The translations under genes and the position numbers were made by a program. Source: Rhodalgimonas zhirmunskyi (GTDB taxonomy: Bacteria > Pseudomonadota > Alphaproteobacteria > Rhodobacterales > Rhodobacteraceae). From it: a stretch of DNA of 64,000 bases. The stretch spans positions 1,178,001 to 1,242,000 of the forward strand of contig JANFFA010000001.1 of the NCBI GenBank assembly GCA_030848925.1, given 5' to 3'. Positions 52,642 through 61,584 of this stretch are shown here, piece after piece. Under the pieces are notes generated by a model. The model was not told the DNA's origin. It did no database searches and saw only the letters and a program-made list of their open reading frames with translations. The first letter of the stretch is position 1, and each line of letters starts with the position of its first letter.

Positions 52642-53910
52642 ATGACCAAGAAGATTACACGCCGAGATTTCGGCCGAGCTGCTGTGGCGATGGCCGGACT
52701 GGCCGCCTTGCCGACACGCGCCCTGGCCGCGGGCGACACGATTAAAATCGGTTTCGTCACACCGCAAACCGGGCCGCTCGCGGTGTTTGCAGAATCCGAC
52801 GCCTTCGTTCTGGATCAATTCCGCACAGCATTGGCCGATGGGCTTGAGATTGCGGGCAAGACTTACAACATCGAGATCATCGTCAAGGACAGCCAGTCCA
52901 GTTCGAACCGCGCGTCTTCGGTGGCGCAAGAGTTGATCTTGGATGATGAGGTTCACCTGATCCTTGCAACGTCCACGCCGGACACGACAAACCCTGTCGC
53001 GGATCAGGCCGAATTGAACGAAGTGCCCTGCATCACCAATGACACCCCTTGGCAGCCGCACTTCTTTGGTCGCCAAGGCGATCCAGAGAAAGGGTTTGAC
53101 TGGACCTTCCATTTCTTTTGGGGGCTCGAGGATGTGATCTCGTCCTACACGGGCATCTGGAATCAGGCCGAAACCAACAAGGTGGTTGGCGCGCTGTGGC
53201 CCAATGATCCGGACGGAAACGGCTGGGGCCACGAAAAGCTGGGCTTCCCGCCCGTGCTGGCCGCGCAGGGCTACACGCTCGTTGATCCGGGTCGCTATCA
53301 GGTTCTGACGGATGATTTCTCGGCGCAGATTTCGGCCTTCAAGGCGGCAGGTGTGGAGATCGTGACCGGCGTTGTGCCGCCGCCGGATTTCGCGACCTTC
53401 TGGCTGCAAGCGGCGCAGCAGGACTTCCATCCCAAGGTTGTGACCTTCGGCAAGGCACTGGAATTTCCGCAAGTGATTTCCTCGCTCGGCGCGCGCGGCG
53501 TTGATCTGTCCACCGAAGTCTGGTGGTCTCCTGCGCATCCGTTTGCATCCGGCTTCACCGGTCAAACCTCGGCCGAACTGGCCGCGGCTTACGAGGCGGC
53601 GACGGGCAATCCCTGGACGATGCCGCTGGGCTTCAAGCATTCGCTGTTTGAGGTGGCGATCGATGCGCTGCGCCGCACCGAAGATCCCAGCGACCCGGCC
53701 TCGATCCGCGATGCCATCGCCGCGACCGATTATGCGTCGATCGTGGGTCCGGTGAACTTCCAGACCGGCCCCGTTCCCAATGTCAGCAAGACACCTTTGG
53801 TGGGTGGCCAGTGGCGCTTGGAAGACGGCAAGCCGATCATCGATATCGTTGAAAACAGGGATCACCCGAGCATCGCCAAGACGGGCAATGTCCGACTGAT
53901 CCGGAACTGA
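52642..53910 (+). CDS. Liv-type ABC transporter substrate-binding protein
   Basis: A 422-residue exported binding protein. TRRDFGRAAVAMAGLAALP is a twin-arginine signal, cleaved near ALAAGD. The mature protein opens IKIGFVTPQTGPLAVFAESD and contains VKDSQSSSNRASSVAQELIL, as in Peripla_BP_6 receptors of aromatic or amino acids. GGAGGAG lies eight bases before ATG. Its genes for ATPases and permeases follow directly. Given the ring-cleavage genes beside it, an aromatic carboxylate or phenol-like ligand is possible. Confidence 0.9.
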   Translation: MTKKITRRDFGRAAVAMAGLAALPTRALAAGDTIKIGFVTPQTGPLAVFAESDAFVLDQFRTALADGLEIAGKTYNIEIIVKDSQSSSNRASSVAQELILDDEVHLILATSTPDTTNPVADQAELNEVPCITNDTPWQPHFFGRQGDPEKGFDWTFHFFWGLEDVISSYTGIWNQAETNKVVGALWPNDPDGNGWGHEKLGFPPVLAAQGYTLVDPGRYQVLTDDFSAQISAFKAAGVEIVTGVVPPPDFATFWLQAAQQDFHPKVVTFGKALEFPQVISSLGARGVDLSTEVWWSPAHPFASGFTGQTSAELAAAYEAATGNPWTMPLGFKHSLFEVAIDALRRTEDPSDPASIRDAIAATDYASIVGPVNFQTGPVPNVSKTPLVGGQWRLEDGKPIIDIVENRDHPSIAKTGNVRLIRN

Positions 53911-53924
53911 TCGCACTCTTACTG

Positions 53925-53948
53925 GGCCGGGCGCGCGGGTGCCCGGCC
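53925..53948 (+). promoter_or_regulatory. Intercistronic hairpin after the binding-protein gene
   Basis: GGCCGGGC (53925-53932) pairs perfectly with GCCCGGCC (53941-53948) around an eight-base loop; no T-tract follows. It probably stabilises the binding-protein message. Confidence 0.75.
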
Positions 53949-53959
53949 GAAAGTGGACC

Positions 53960-54694
53960 ATGTCACAGTCAAATCAGACCATTCTTGACGCCCGTGGGCT
54001 GTCAAAGTCCTTCGGCGCGCTCAAGGTGACCAATGATGTCTCCTTGCAAGTCGCAACAGGCGAAGCGCTCGGGATCATCGGCCCCAACGGGGCAGGCAAA
54101 TCGACCCTGTTCAACCTGATCGCAGGAACATTGCCTGTCGATGCAGGTCACATCGTGATTGCAGGGCGCGATGTCACGCGAACAACCGCAGGCGTACGCT
54201 GTCGCATGGGCGTGGGGCGCACCTACCAGATTCCCAAGCCATTTGACGGCATGACCGTGCTGGAAAACCTGCTGGTCGCCGCAACCAACGGCGGCGGGCA
54301 ATCCATGGACGAAGCGACCGCTTCGGCCATCGACATTCTGGATCGTCTGGGGCTGGGCGAATTGGCCGATACACAGGCCAGCCAACTGCGCCTTCTGGAT
54401 CGCAAGCGCCTTGAAATGGCCCGTGCTCTGGCGACCCAGCCACGGTTGTTGCTGCTGGATGAAATCGCAGGGGGGCTGACCGAGCAGGAATGCGAAGGGC
54501 TGGTCGCCACGATCAAGGACATCCGCGCAGCAGGCGTGTCGATCATCTGGATCGAACATGTGGTCCACGCCCTGTTGGCAGTTGTGGATCGTCTGGTCGT
54601 GATCAACTTCGGTGAGGTGCTAGCCGAAGGCCTACCGCAAGAGACGTTCAGATCGCGTGAGGTGCAGGAAATCTATCTGGGGATCGAGGCATGA
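53960..54694 (+). CDS. Liv-type ABC transporter ATP-binding protein (LivG-like)
   Basis: A 244-residue ATPase. Walker A is GPNGAGKSTLFNLI, YQIPKPFDGMTVLENL is the Q-loop region, and Walker B is LLLLDEIAGGLTEQE, with Ile in place of the usual Pro after DE. The signature is weak (QLRLLDRKRLEMAR), as often in LivG proteins. IIWIEHVVHALL holds the switch His. The start at 53960 fits the family length, though the ribosome site is weak. Its stop overlaps the next start as ATGA. Confidence 0.9.
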   Translation: MSQSNQTILDARGLSKSFGALKVTNDVSLQVATGEALGIIGPNGAGKSTLFNLIAGTLPVDAGHIVIAGRDVTRTTAGVRCRMGVGRTYQIPKPFDGMTVLENLLVAATNGGGQSMDEATASAIDILDRLGLGELADTQASQLRLLDRKRLEMARALATQPRLLLLDEIAGGLTEQECEGLVATIKDIRAAGVSIIWIEHVVHALLAVVDRLVVINFGEVLAEGLPQETFRSREVQEIYLGIEA

Positions 54695-55407
54695 CCCACC
54701 TGCTGGAAGCAAAATCGCTCGACGCGTTTTATGGTGATTTTCAGGCTCTGTTCGGCGTGGAATTTCACGTCGACCAAGGCGAAAGTGTCGCCCTGATCGG
54801 AGCGAACGGCGCGGGAAAGACGACCTTTCTCAAAGTGCTGACGGGGCTTTTGCCCGTGCCGGGGCAATCCTTGTCCCTTGAGGGCGTGGACCTGACGGCC
54901 TTGCGCATCCACCAGATTGCGGCGCGTGGGATCGCCATGTCGCCCGAAGGCAGGCGGCTGTTCCCGTCGCTCAGCGTCCGCGAGAACCTTCAGATCGGGG
55001 CCAGTGTCAAACGGCCCGGCCCATGGTCCTTGGAAACCGTCGAAAAGCTGTTCCCGATCCTTGCCGAAAAGGCGAATACGCCCTCGACGCTGTTGTCTGG
55101 CGGACAACAGCAGATGGTCGCGATCGGGCGCGCCTTGATGGCCAATCCCAAACTGCTGCTCTTGGACGAAGTCAGCCTTGGACTGGCCCCTGTCATTGTG
55201 CGCGACATCTATGAAACCCTGCCCATGATCCGCGAACAAGGCACGTCGGTCATCCTTGTGGAGCAGGATATCGGACAGGCCGTCGCCGTGTCGGACCGGC
55301 TCTATTGCTTGCAGGAAGGGCGGATCAGTCTTGAGGGCAAATCCTCCGAGCTGGGCCGGGATGAGATTTCAGCCGCCTATTTTGGCCGCGCAAGGGAGGC
55401 CAGCTGA
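54691..55407 (+). CDS. Liv-type ABC transporter ATP-binding protein (LivF-like)
   Basis: A 238-residue ATPase with all motifs: Walker A GANGAGKTTFLKVL, Q-loop region MSPEGRRLFPSLSV, signature LLSGGQQQMVAIGR, Walker B LLLLDEVSLGLAPVI. The SLGLAP ending is LivF-like, unlike the EGIQPS of the Urt-like cluster at 32-37 kb. It is translationally coupled on both sides. Confidence 0.92.
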   Translation: MTHLLEAKSLDAFYGDFQALFGVEFHVDQGESVALIGANGAGKTTFLKVLTGLLPVPGQSLSLEGVDLTALRIHQIAARGIAMSPEGRRLFPSLSVRENLQIGASVKRPGPWSLETVEKLFPILAEKANTPSTLLSGGQQQMVAIGRALMANPKLLLLDEVSLGLAPVIVRDIYETLPMIREQGTSVILVEQDIGQAVAVSDRLYCLQEGRISLEGKSSELGRDEISAAYFGRAREAS

Positions 55408-56276
55408 TGGAATGGGTCAACGCAATCGTGCAGGGTATCTTGTTGGGGGGGCTCTATGCCCTGTTCGCGGCCGGGCTTTCCCTGATGTTCGGCATCATGC
55501 GCTTCGTCAATCTGGCCCATGGCGACTTTATTGTCGCTGCTGCATTCGGCACGCTTTTGTTCGTCGATGCCACCGGCGTTAACCCGCTCTGGGCCTTGCT
55601 GCCGATTGTTCCGATCATGATGGCTGCGGGCTATGTCGGGCAGAGGCTGGTCTTGAACCGGCTGTCGGGCAAGGACATCCTTCCATCCATCCTCGTCACG
55701 TTCGGGCTGTCGATCATCCTGCAAAACCTGATGCTGGAACAGTTTTCAGCCGATAGCCAGCGGGTGAGCGCGGGGGCCTTGGATACCTCGGCCATTTCCC
55801 TCGGAGGGGGGCTGACAGTTGGAACAGTGCCCTTTTTGCTGTTCCTTTCGGCGATTGGCGTGATTGCGGTTCTGAACTGGATCTTTGCGAAAACGGCAAT
55901 CGGCCGACAGTTGAGGGCAACCTCGGATGATCCCGAGACCGTGGGGTTGATGGGGCTCGACAAGCGTCACCTGTTTGGCATCGCCATGGCGCTTGCATCG
56001 GCAGTCGTCGCGGTGGCGGGCGTGTTGCTTGCCATCAAAACGAACTTTGATCCGGCCGCCGGGCCGATCCGTCTGCTCTTTGCCTTCGAGGCCGTCATCA
56101 TCGGCGGGCTTGGCTCGCTCTGGGGAACGCTGCTGGGCGGCGTCATCCTTGGGGTGGCGCAGGGATTGGGGGCACAGATTGACCCCGGGATGCAGATTCT
56201 GGCGGGGCATATCGTTTTCCTCGTGATCCTTGTGCTGCGTCCACAAGGGCTTTTCCCAACAAAGCGGGGTTCGTGA
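55407..56276 (+). CDS. Liv-type ABC transporter permease (LivH-like)
   Basis: A 289-residue inner-membrane permease with about eight helices. GLSLMFGIMRFVNLAHGDFI near the start and GGLGSLWGTLLGGVILGVAQ in the coupling loop are the family hallmarks; RQLRATSDDPETVGLMGLD is the cytoplasmic segment. Its start shares one base with the LivF-like stop (TGATG), and it ends just before the LivM-like gene. Confidence 0.92.
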   Translation: MEWVNAIVQGILLGGLYALFAAGLSLMFGIMRFVNLAHGDFIVAAAFGTLLFVDATGVNPLWALLPIVPIMMAAGYVGQRLVLNRLSGKDILPSILVTFGLSIILQNLMLEQFSADSQRVSAGALDTSAISLGGGLTVGTVPFLLFLSAIGVIAVLNWIFAKTAIGRQLRATSDDPETVGLMGLDKRHLFGIAMALASAVVAVAGVLLAIKTNFDPAAGPIRLLFAFEAVIIGGLGSLWGTLLGGVILGVAQGLGAQIDPGMQILAGHIVFLVILVLRPQGLFPTKRGS

Positions 56277-56277
56277 T

Positions 56278-57249
56278 ATGAGCATTCAGAACTGGGCCCG
56301 CCTTGGCCTTTTGATCGTGGCGGTCGCCATCCTCGTTTCGGGCCCATATTGGGCCAGTCGCGGCACCATGCGCCTTTTGATCGAAGTGTTCTATTTCCTT
56401 GCATTGGCACAGCTTTGGAACCTGCTTGCCGGCTACTCGGGGTTGATATCCGTTGGGCAACAGGCGTTTGTCGGATTGGGCGGCTATGCCATGTTCTCTC
56501 TGGCCATGTTTGCGGGCGTTCCTATCCTGTTTGCGTTGCCTTTGGCGGGGATATTGACGGCCCTGATCGCATGGCCCACGGCCTTTGTCGCCTTTCGCCT
56601 CTCCGGGCCCTATTTTGCCATCGGCACCTGGGTGATTGCCGAAGTCTACAGGCTGGTCTTTGCCCAGATACCCGCTCTGGGCGGCGGCAGCGGCATCTCG
56701 CTTCCGGCCGGGCTTGTCAAAGCCATGGCCTCGGGGCGGTCCGCCCGCGAAAGCCTGATCTACTGGATCGCACTGGCCATCATGTTGGTTGTGGTCCTTG
56801 GCATCTGGATCGTGATGCGATCGCGCGTTGGCCTCTCCCTGTCCGCATTGCGCGACAATGAAGAGGCGGCAGTCAGCGTCGGCGTGCGCACCCGCTCGCT
56901 CAAGTTCGTCATTTACATTGCCACGGCAGGTATGACCGGGCTGATTGGCGCGTTGATCTTCGTTCAAAAGCTGCGAATTACCCCCGAAGCGGCGTTCTCG
57001 GTAACAGATTGGTCAGTTCTGGTGATCTTCATCGTGGTGATCGGCGGAATCGGGACATTGGAGGGGCCGATACTGGGATGCATCCTGTTCTTTGTCCTGC
57101 GCGAGTATCTCGCGGACCTTGGAGCATGGTACATGATCATCCTAGGAACCATCTCAGTGGTCATAATGCTGGTCGAGCCTCGCGGCTTGTGGGGGCTGAT
57201 CCTGAGATGGCGTAACATCACGGTTTTTCCTGTGACGCGAAGAAAATAG
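56278..57249 (+). CDS. Liv-type ABC transporter permease (LivM-like)
   Basis: A 323-residue inner-membrane permease. LLAGYSGLISVGQQAFVGLG is the LivM hallmark and GGIGTLEGPILGCILFFVLR the coupling region, where the usual glycine-rich pattern is kept. The start at 56278 is one base after the LivH-like stop; the frame extends further upstream but only as overlap. It ends the five-gene transporter run; no terminator with a clear T-tract is seen after it. Confidence 0.9.
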   Translation: MSIQNWARLGLLIVAVAILVSGPYWASRGTMRLLIEVFYFLALAQLWNLLAGYSGLISVGQQAFVGLGGYAMFSLAMFAGVPILFALPLAGILTALIAWPTAFVAFRLSGPYFAIGTWVIAEVYRLVFAQIPALGGGSGISLPAGLVKAMASGRSARESLIYWIALAIMLVVVLGIWIVMRSRVGLSLSALRDNEEAAVSVGVRTRSLKFVIYIATAGMTGLIGALIFVQKLRITPEAAFSVTDWSVLVIFIVVIGGIGTLEGPILGCILFFVLREYLADLGAWYMIILGTISVVIMLVEPRGLWGLILRWRNITVFPVTRRK

Positions 57250-57910
57250 GGACGGGCCGACGCCGCCGTTCTTCTTCGGGGTCCGCCCGGGCCGATTGAA
57301 GACAGGCTTTTCAGCGCGCACAGAGGTGGCTGGAGACGCGATTGCCGCGCGGAAATAATTCCGCGATCTCGTGGGTTATGTGCAATCACCTTGGCTGCAG
57401 GCCGACCTTGGGAAAACGCCTGAGACGCCCCTCAATTGCCATAAAAAATCTAGGTAGGGATCTGCACACAGTGGCAGAACACAGGACTGCCCGCCCCGCG
57501 ACACGCGGTCCTTCGCGGCTATCCAAGCCCGTCAAGCGCGCCAAATTTGGCCGCGTATTCGTCTCAGGATTTTTCGAAATTTGTTCGCTTCGGAAAGCAT
57601 CAACCTTTCTCAGCTAGAGACGGGACCGACAAGCGCGGTGTGCGTCGTGCGTGGCGCGATGTGATCCCCGAACCCAAACGCGGATTCCCGTCCAGCAGGG
57701 TATGAGTGAACCAGTGGCCGATGAGTACGACAGGCGAACTAAATAGGACCATGGCGGACGCGACCGGATTTTGCCAAGCAGGGCGCTGCCAGAAACAGGT
57801 TCACGCGCGCCCCTGCGCTGATCCTGCCGCCCACGCCTTGGCGACCATCACCGCCCGCCTGATGCACACGTTCCGCGCGCCTGCTTCCTTGACCGGGGGC
57901 GTGATCTGAT
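57250..57910. other. Gene-free stretch before the RTX-Hint gene
   Basis: 661 bases. A 67-codon plus-strand frame (57706-57909) abuts the next gene but has no ribosome site and no recognisable motif, so it is not called. No RNA, terminator or repeat is evident. It must contain the promoter of the RTX-Hint gene. Confidence 0.55.
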
Positions 57911-60900
57911 ATGGCCACCTATACCGTCACCACAGCGAACTGGAACGATCCCTCTTTCTGGAATTCGATCACCGAAAGCAGCGGCGGGCATACGCTGGAC
58001 CTGAGCCAGCTCTCGTCCAGCTATACGATCATCTATGACGCCAATGGCGCCATCACCGCAATCAGCGATGGCACAACCACCTTCACCATCGGCGAGTCGG
58101 GTACAACCGGAAACGATGCCACCCTCGGCCCCAATACCGACTGGTCCTACTTCAGCCAGATCATCGGATCGCAGGGCAATGAAAGCCTAAGCGGTAGCGC
58201 GGGCAGCGACACGCTGGATGGCGGCGACGGGAATGATTTCATCGCAGGCGAAGAGGGTCTCGACTGGATCTTCGGCGGCGGCGGGAGTGACACGGTTGAC
58301 GGTGGCGCGGGCAACGACACCATCTTTGGGGATAATGCAGACAGCGGATTCGCGACGGGCGCGTCTCTGCGTGGCAGTTATGCCAATCAGGTCAACACCG
58401 ATCTGAGTGGCTATCAGTCTCCGCCCATCACGCAGGTTTTGCAGACCGGGCAGGTCGCGCACGTCTGGGTCAATGAGGCGACCACAGCCAATAGCCTGAA
58501 CATCACGCCCCAAATCCGCATTGCGAACGCGGACGGCACTTGGGCAACCGAGCAGGTCGAGTTAAGCAATCTGGTCGCCGTCGACGACAGCAACTCCTAT
58601 GACTGGGACAATATGGACGTGGACCTGTTGCCTGATGGCAATCTGGTCATTTCCTATGTGCGCAGCTCGGCCGAGTCCGGCGGCGATGAGCCAGTGTTTT
58701 CGATCATCGATCCTTCGGCCATTGGCACGCCCGCGCAGTATGTCGTCGAGAACATCGAAATCCAGTCCAACGACACGACCACACAGGAAAGCCCGCCCCT
58801 CACCACTGTGCTGGACAACGGCAACGTCCTGTTCGTCTGGAGCAACAACGCCCTTACCGACGACAACCCGACGATGGAGTTGCAGGGCCGGATTTATGAT
58901 CCGACCACGAACTCCTTCCTCTCCGATCAGTTCACGATCAGCGACATTGCGGTTGACGGCACCGACAGCGCGGATGTGGACAACCTTGATGTCGTGCAGC
59001 TTCAAGGCGGGAACGTCGTCGTCTCCTGGGCGCGGAGCAACGTGGAAACGGGCGGAACCGAGCCTGTCTATCGCGCGCTGGACGAGGACGGGACGCCCGT
59101 CTCGAACACGTTCGAAATTCAGGAAATCGACGACACCACCTACGAGTCGCCCGCCGATATCGTTGCGCTGCAAGATGGCAACTGGATGGCCTTCTGGATC
59201 GACAACGGCTATTCCGACGACAGCGCCACGATGATCCTTGAGGGGCGCGTTTTTGATGCCTCCGGCAATTCTGTCACCGGTGATTTCCCGATCAGCATCG
59301 ACGCGGTGGATGGGTATGACGGCTATGATGTCGAAAACTTCAGCGCCACATTGCTTGGCAATGGCAATGTCGTTGTCGGATACGTCGAAAACAGCGCCTC
59401 CGGCGGCTATGACAACTCCCCCCAGTTCTCCATTGTCGGCCCCGATGGCACGGTTGTCGCGCAGGACGTGGAAATCGCACAGTCCCCCGACCATATTTGG
59501 CCAGGCGCGCCCATCATCGCCGCGATCGGTGACAGCGGCCACTTCGTTGCCGTGTTTGCGGATGGCAATCAGGCATCCGGCGGCGCCACCGGCCTGAACT
59601 TTCGCATCTACGACGGGAACGGAAACCCCGTCACGGATGAAATCGAACTGACCAATGCTTCGGACGGGTCTGCCCTCTCTGGGCTCGATACCTTCGATTG
59701 GAGCCAGGTCGACGTCGACTATAACGCGTTCAACAATACATTCACCGTCAGCTGGGTCGGCGTCGATGACGGCAGCAACTCGGGCGTCTATACCTCTGGT
59801 CCCATCGCAGGTGTGACCCAAGGCCAGAACGATGGCGCCGACAGTCTGAGCGGCGGCGATGGCGCTGACGATATCTATGGCCAGGGCGGCGGCGACATTC
59901 TTGAGGGTGGCGCTGGCAACGACATGCTGGATGGCGGCACCGGCGACGATACCATCGTGATGGGCGACGGCTATGCCAACGACTACATCATCGGCGGCGA
60001 GGACGACGCAGGAACGGACAGGGATCTGATTGATGCGTCCTCTGTCACTACGGACGGTGTCGATGTGGTGCTGTCCGGCTCCGAAAGGGGCAGCATATCC
60101 TCGGATGAGGGCAGCGCGAAGTTCAGCGAGATCGAGGATTTCATCCTCACCGAACAGGCGGATTCCTTTCAAGGCACAAACAGCAGCACCGGCCATAGAG
60201 TAGATGGCGGCGCGGGCGAGGACACCCTGATCGGCGGGCCGGGGAATGACACTCTGCATGGCGGCAGTGACAATGACACGCTGAGCGGTGGCGCAGGCGA
60301 CGATGTGCTCTATGGCGGCGCGGGCGATGATGTTTTCACCTACGCGCCCGGCGATGGTATGGACTCCATCGCAGACTTCAATGTCGACAACAGCGGCACG
60401 CTGAACGACAACGACAACACCAACAACGATTTCATCAACCTGCGCCCCTACTACAACACCCTGTTCGAGCTTTGGGCCGACCAGCAGGATGACGGCATCC
60501 TGAACCAGTCGAACACAACCGACACGAATGGCAACGCTGTCGACTATTCCGGTAACACGCAGTTCGACACCGACGGCACCCCGAACAACGAGGGGCTGTA
60601 TTTCAAAGGTGCCATTGGCGATGAGACCTTTTTCACAGCCGAGAATACGGGCATTGTCTGTTTTGCAAAGGGCACCCCGATCCTGACGCTGCGCGGCGAG
60701 GTGCCGATCGAAACGCTCAAGGTCGGAGACCTCGTCGTGACCCGGGACAACGGCCCGCAACCGATTGTCTGGATCGGTGCGCGTTACGTGTCAGGTGCTC
60801 AGATGGATGCCAATCCAAAGCTGAAACCGATCCATATCGCCCCCGATTTATCAGGCGGGCACAGCGCGCTGATCCTGTCCCCCCAGCACGGGTTGCTGAT

Positions 60901-61240
60901 GAATGTCGAAGGCGATGAAACCCTTGTGCGTGCAACCCATCTTGCGCGCATGCAGGGGGGCAAGGCGCGTGTTATGCAGGGCTGTCGCGGTGTCACCTAT
61001 CTTCACATCATGTTCGAGGCGCACCAGATCGTTTCTGCCGCCGGGGCCCCTGCGGAAAGCTTTTACCCCGGTCCGAACGCGTTTGGCGCGTTGTCCGAAG
61101 CGGCGTGCAAGGAAATCACCATGCTGTTTCCCGAACTGGTCCCCCAGCACGCGCAACAGTCCTACGGCCCCCATTCCCGCGAGTTTGCCGCCTTTCGCCA
61201 GTTGCCAGATCATCTAAGGGCGCTGTCGCCCCCCGCGTAA
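57911..61240 (+). CDS. RTX calcium-binding protein with repeat array and C-terminal Hint domain
   Basis: A 1109-residue acidic protein without an N-terminal signal peptide. RTX nonapeptide blocks (GGxGxD) lie at about residues 86-145 (TLDGGDGNDFIAGEEG), 640-690 and 763-810 (GGAGDDVLYGGAGDDVF). Residues 150-630 hold eight spaced copies of an L-x-x-GN-x-x-x-x-W/Y unit, which could form a beta propeller or solenoid. A Hint (hedgehog/intein-like) domain starts at Cys917 (CFAKGTPILTLRGEVPIETL) and contains SPQHGLL; it is typical of Rhodobacteraceae surface proteins. Export by a type I system is expected from RTX repeats, but no such genes are in the window. Function unknown; adhesion or surface binding is likely. 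Confidence 0.92.
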   Translation: MATYTVTTANWNDPSFWNSITESSGGHTLDLSQLSSSYTIIYDANGAITAISDGTTTFTIGESGTTGNDATLGPNTDWSYFSQIIGSQGNESLSGSAGSDTLDGGDGNDFIAGEEGLDWIFGGGGSDTVDGGAGNDTIFGDNADSGFATGASLRGSYANQVNTDLSGYQSPPITQVLQTGQVAHVWVNEATTANSLNITPQIRIANADGTWATEQVELSNLVAVDDSNSYDWDNMDVDLLPDGNLVISYVRSSAESGGDEPVFSIIDPSAIGTPAQYVVENIEIQSNDTTTQESPPLTTVLDNGNVLFVWSNNALTDDNPTMELQGRIYDPTTNSFLSDQFTISDIAVDGTDSADVDNLDVVQLQGGNVVVSWARSNVETGGTEPVYRALDEDGTPVSNTFEIQEIDDTTYESPADIVALQDGNWMAFWIDNGYSDDSATMILEGRVFDASGNSVTGDFPISIDAVDGYDGYDVENFSATLLGNGNVVVGYVENSASGGYDNSPQFSIVGPDGTVVAQDVEIAQSPDHIWPGAPIIAAIGDSGHFVAVFADGNQASGGATGLNFRIYDGNGNPVTDEIELTNASDGSALSGLDTFDWSQVDVDYNAFNNTFTVSWVGVDDGSNSGVYTSGPIAGVTQGQNDGADSLSGGDGADDIYGQGGGDILEGGAGNDMLDGGTGDDTIVMGDGYANDYIIGGEDDAGTDRDLIDASSVTTDGVDVVLSGSERGSISSDEGSAKFSEIEDFILTEQADSFQGTNSSTGHRVDGGAGEDTLIGGPGNDTLHGGSDNDTLSGGAGDDVLYGGAGDDVFTYAPGDGMDSIADFNVDNSGTLNDNDNTNNDFINLRPYYNTLFELWADQQDDGILNQSNTTDTNGNAVDYSGNTQFDTDGTPNNEGLYFKGAIGDETFFTAENTGIVCFAKGTPILTLRGEVPIETLKVGDLVVTRDNGPQPIVWIGARYVSGAQMDANPKLKPIHIAPDLSGGHSALILSPQHGLLMNVEGDETLVRATHLARMQGGKARVMQGCRGVTYLHIMFEAHQIVSAAGAPAESFYPGPNAFGALSEAACKEITMLFPELVPQHAQQSYGPHSREFAAFRQLPDHLRALSPPA

Positions 61241-61288
61241 CATACGGTTCGCAGGCGAACGCCCCAAACGGGCCAAAGCCTCCGCCTA

Positions 61289-61440
61289 TCAAAAGGGATC
61301 GTGCATTTCACGGTGGTCTGGCGCTGTTATACAGACGCGTATCCCTTGGTCTTTCAGCGCACCACAGAACCAGTCAGCGTCATAGCCGCGATCCTCAAGC
61401 AACCGCTCGACTTCAGGCAAGCTGCCGAGAATATCAATTG
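61289..61440 (-). pseudogene. Fragment of an IS5-type transposase
   Basis: The minus strand reads IDILGSLPEVERLLEDRGYD, then ADWFCGALKDQGIRVCI, then APDHREMHDPF and a stop. RGYDADWF...ALKDQGIRxCI is the conserved IS5/IS1182-type core just before the catalytic Glu region; the remainder is gone. It lies six bases from the 3' end of the tRNA-Arg gene. Confidence 0.85.
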
Positions 61441-61446
61441 ATTTAG

Positions 61447-61523
61447 TGGCGATCCCTGAAGGACTCGAACCCTCAACCTGCTGATTAGAAGTCAGCTGCT
61501 CTATCCAGTTGAGCTAAGGGACC
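61447..61523 (-). tRNA. tRNA-Arg (UCU)
   Basis: A 77-base cloverleaf on the minus strand with encoded CCA. The acceptor GGTCCCT pairs with AGGGATC (one G-T pair), the T arm is TGAGG-GTTCGAG-TCCTTCA-like, and the anticodon loop CTTCTAA gives TCT. It marks the right edge of the accessory stretch that begins at tRNA-Gln. Confidence 0.96.
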
Positions 61524-61584
61524 GCTGCGCCTTCAATGCCCTGTCTTTAAAAACTTGGCAAGACGGTGAGGGCCATGCAGCCGG

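Noticed and set aside
57706-57909. 67-codon open frame just before the RTX-Hint gene
   Set aside because: No ribosome site, no motif, and odd composition; probably leader sequence.
58562-60760. 732-codon minus-strand open frame opposite the RTX-Hint gene
   Set aside because: RTX repeats are rich in codons whose complement lacks stops; the plus strand holds clear RTX and Hint motifs.
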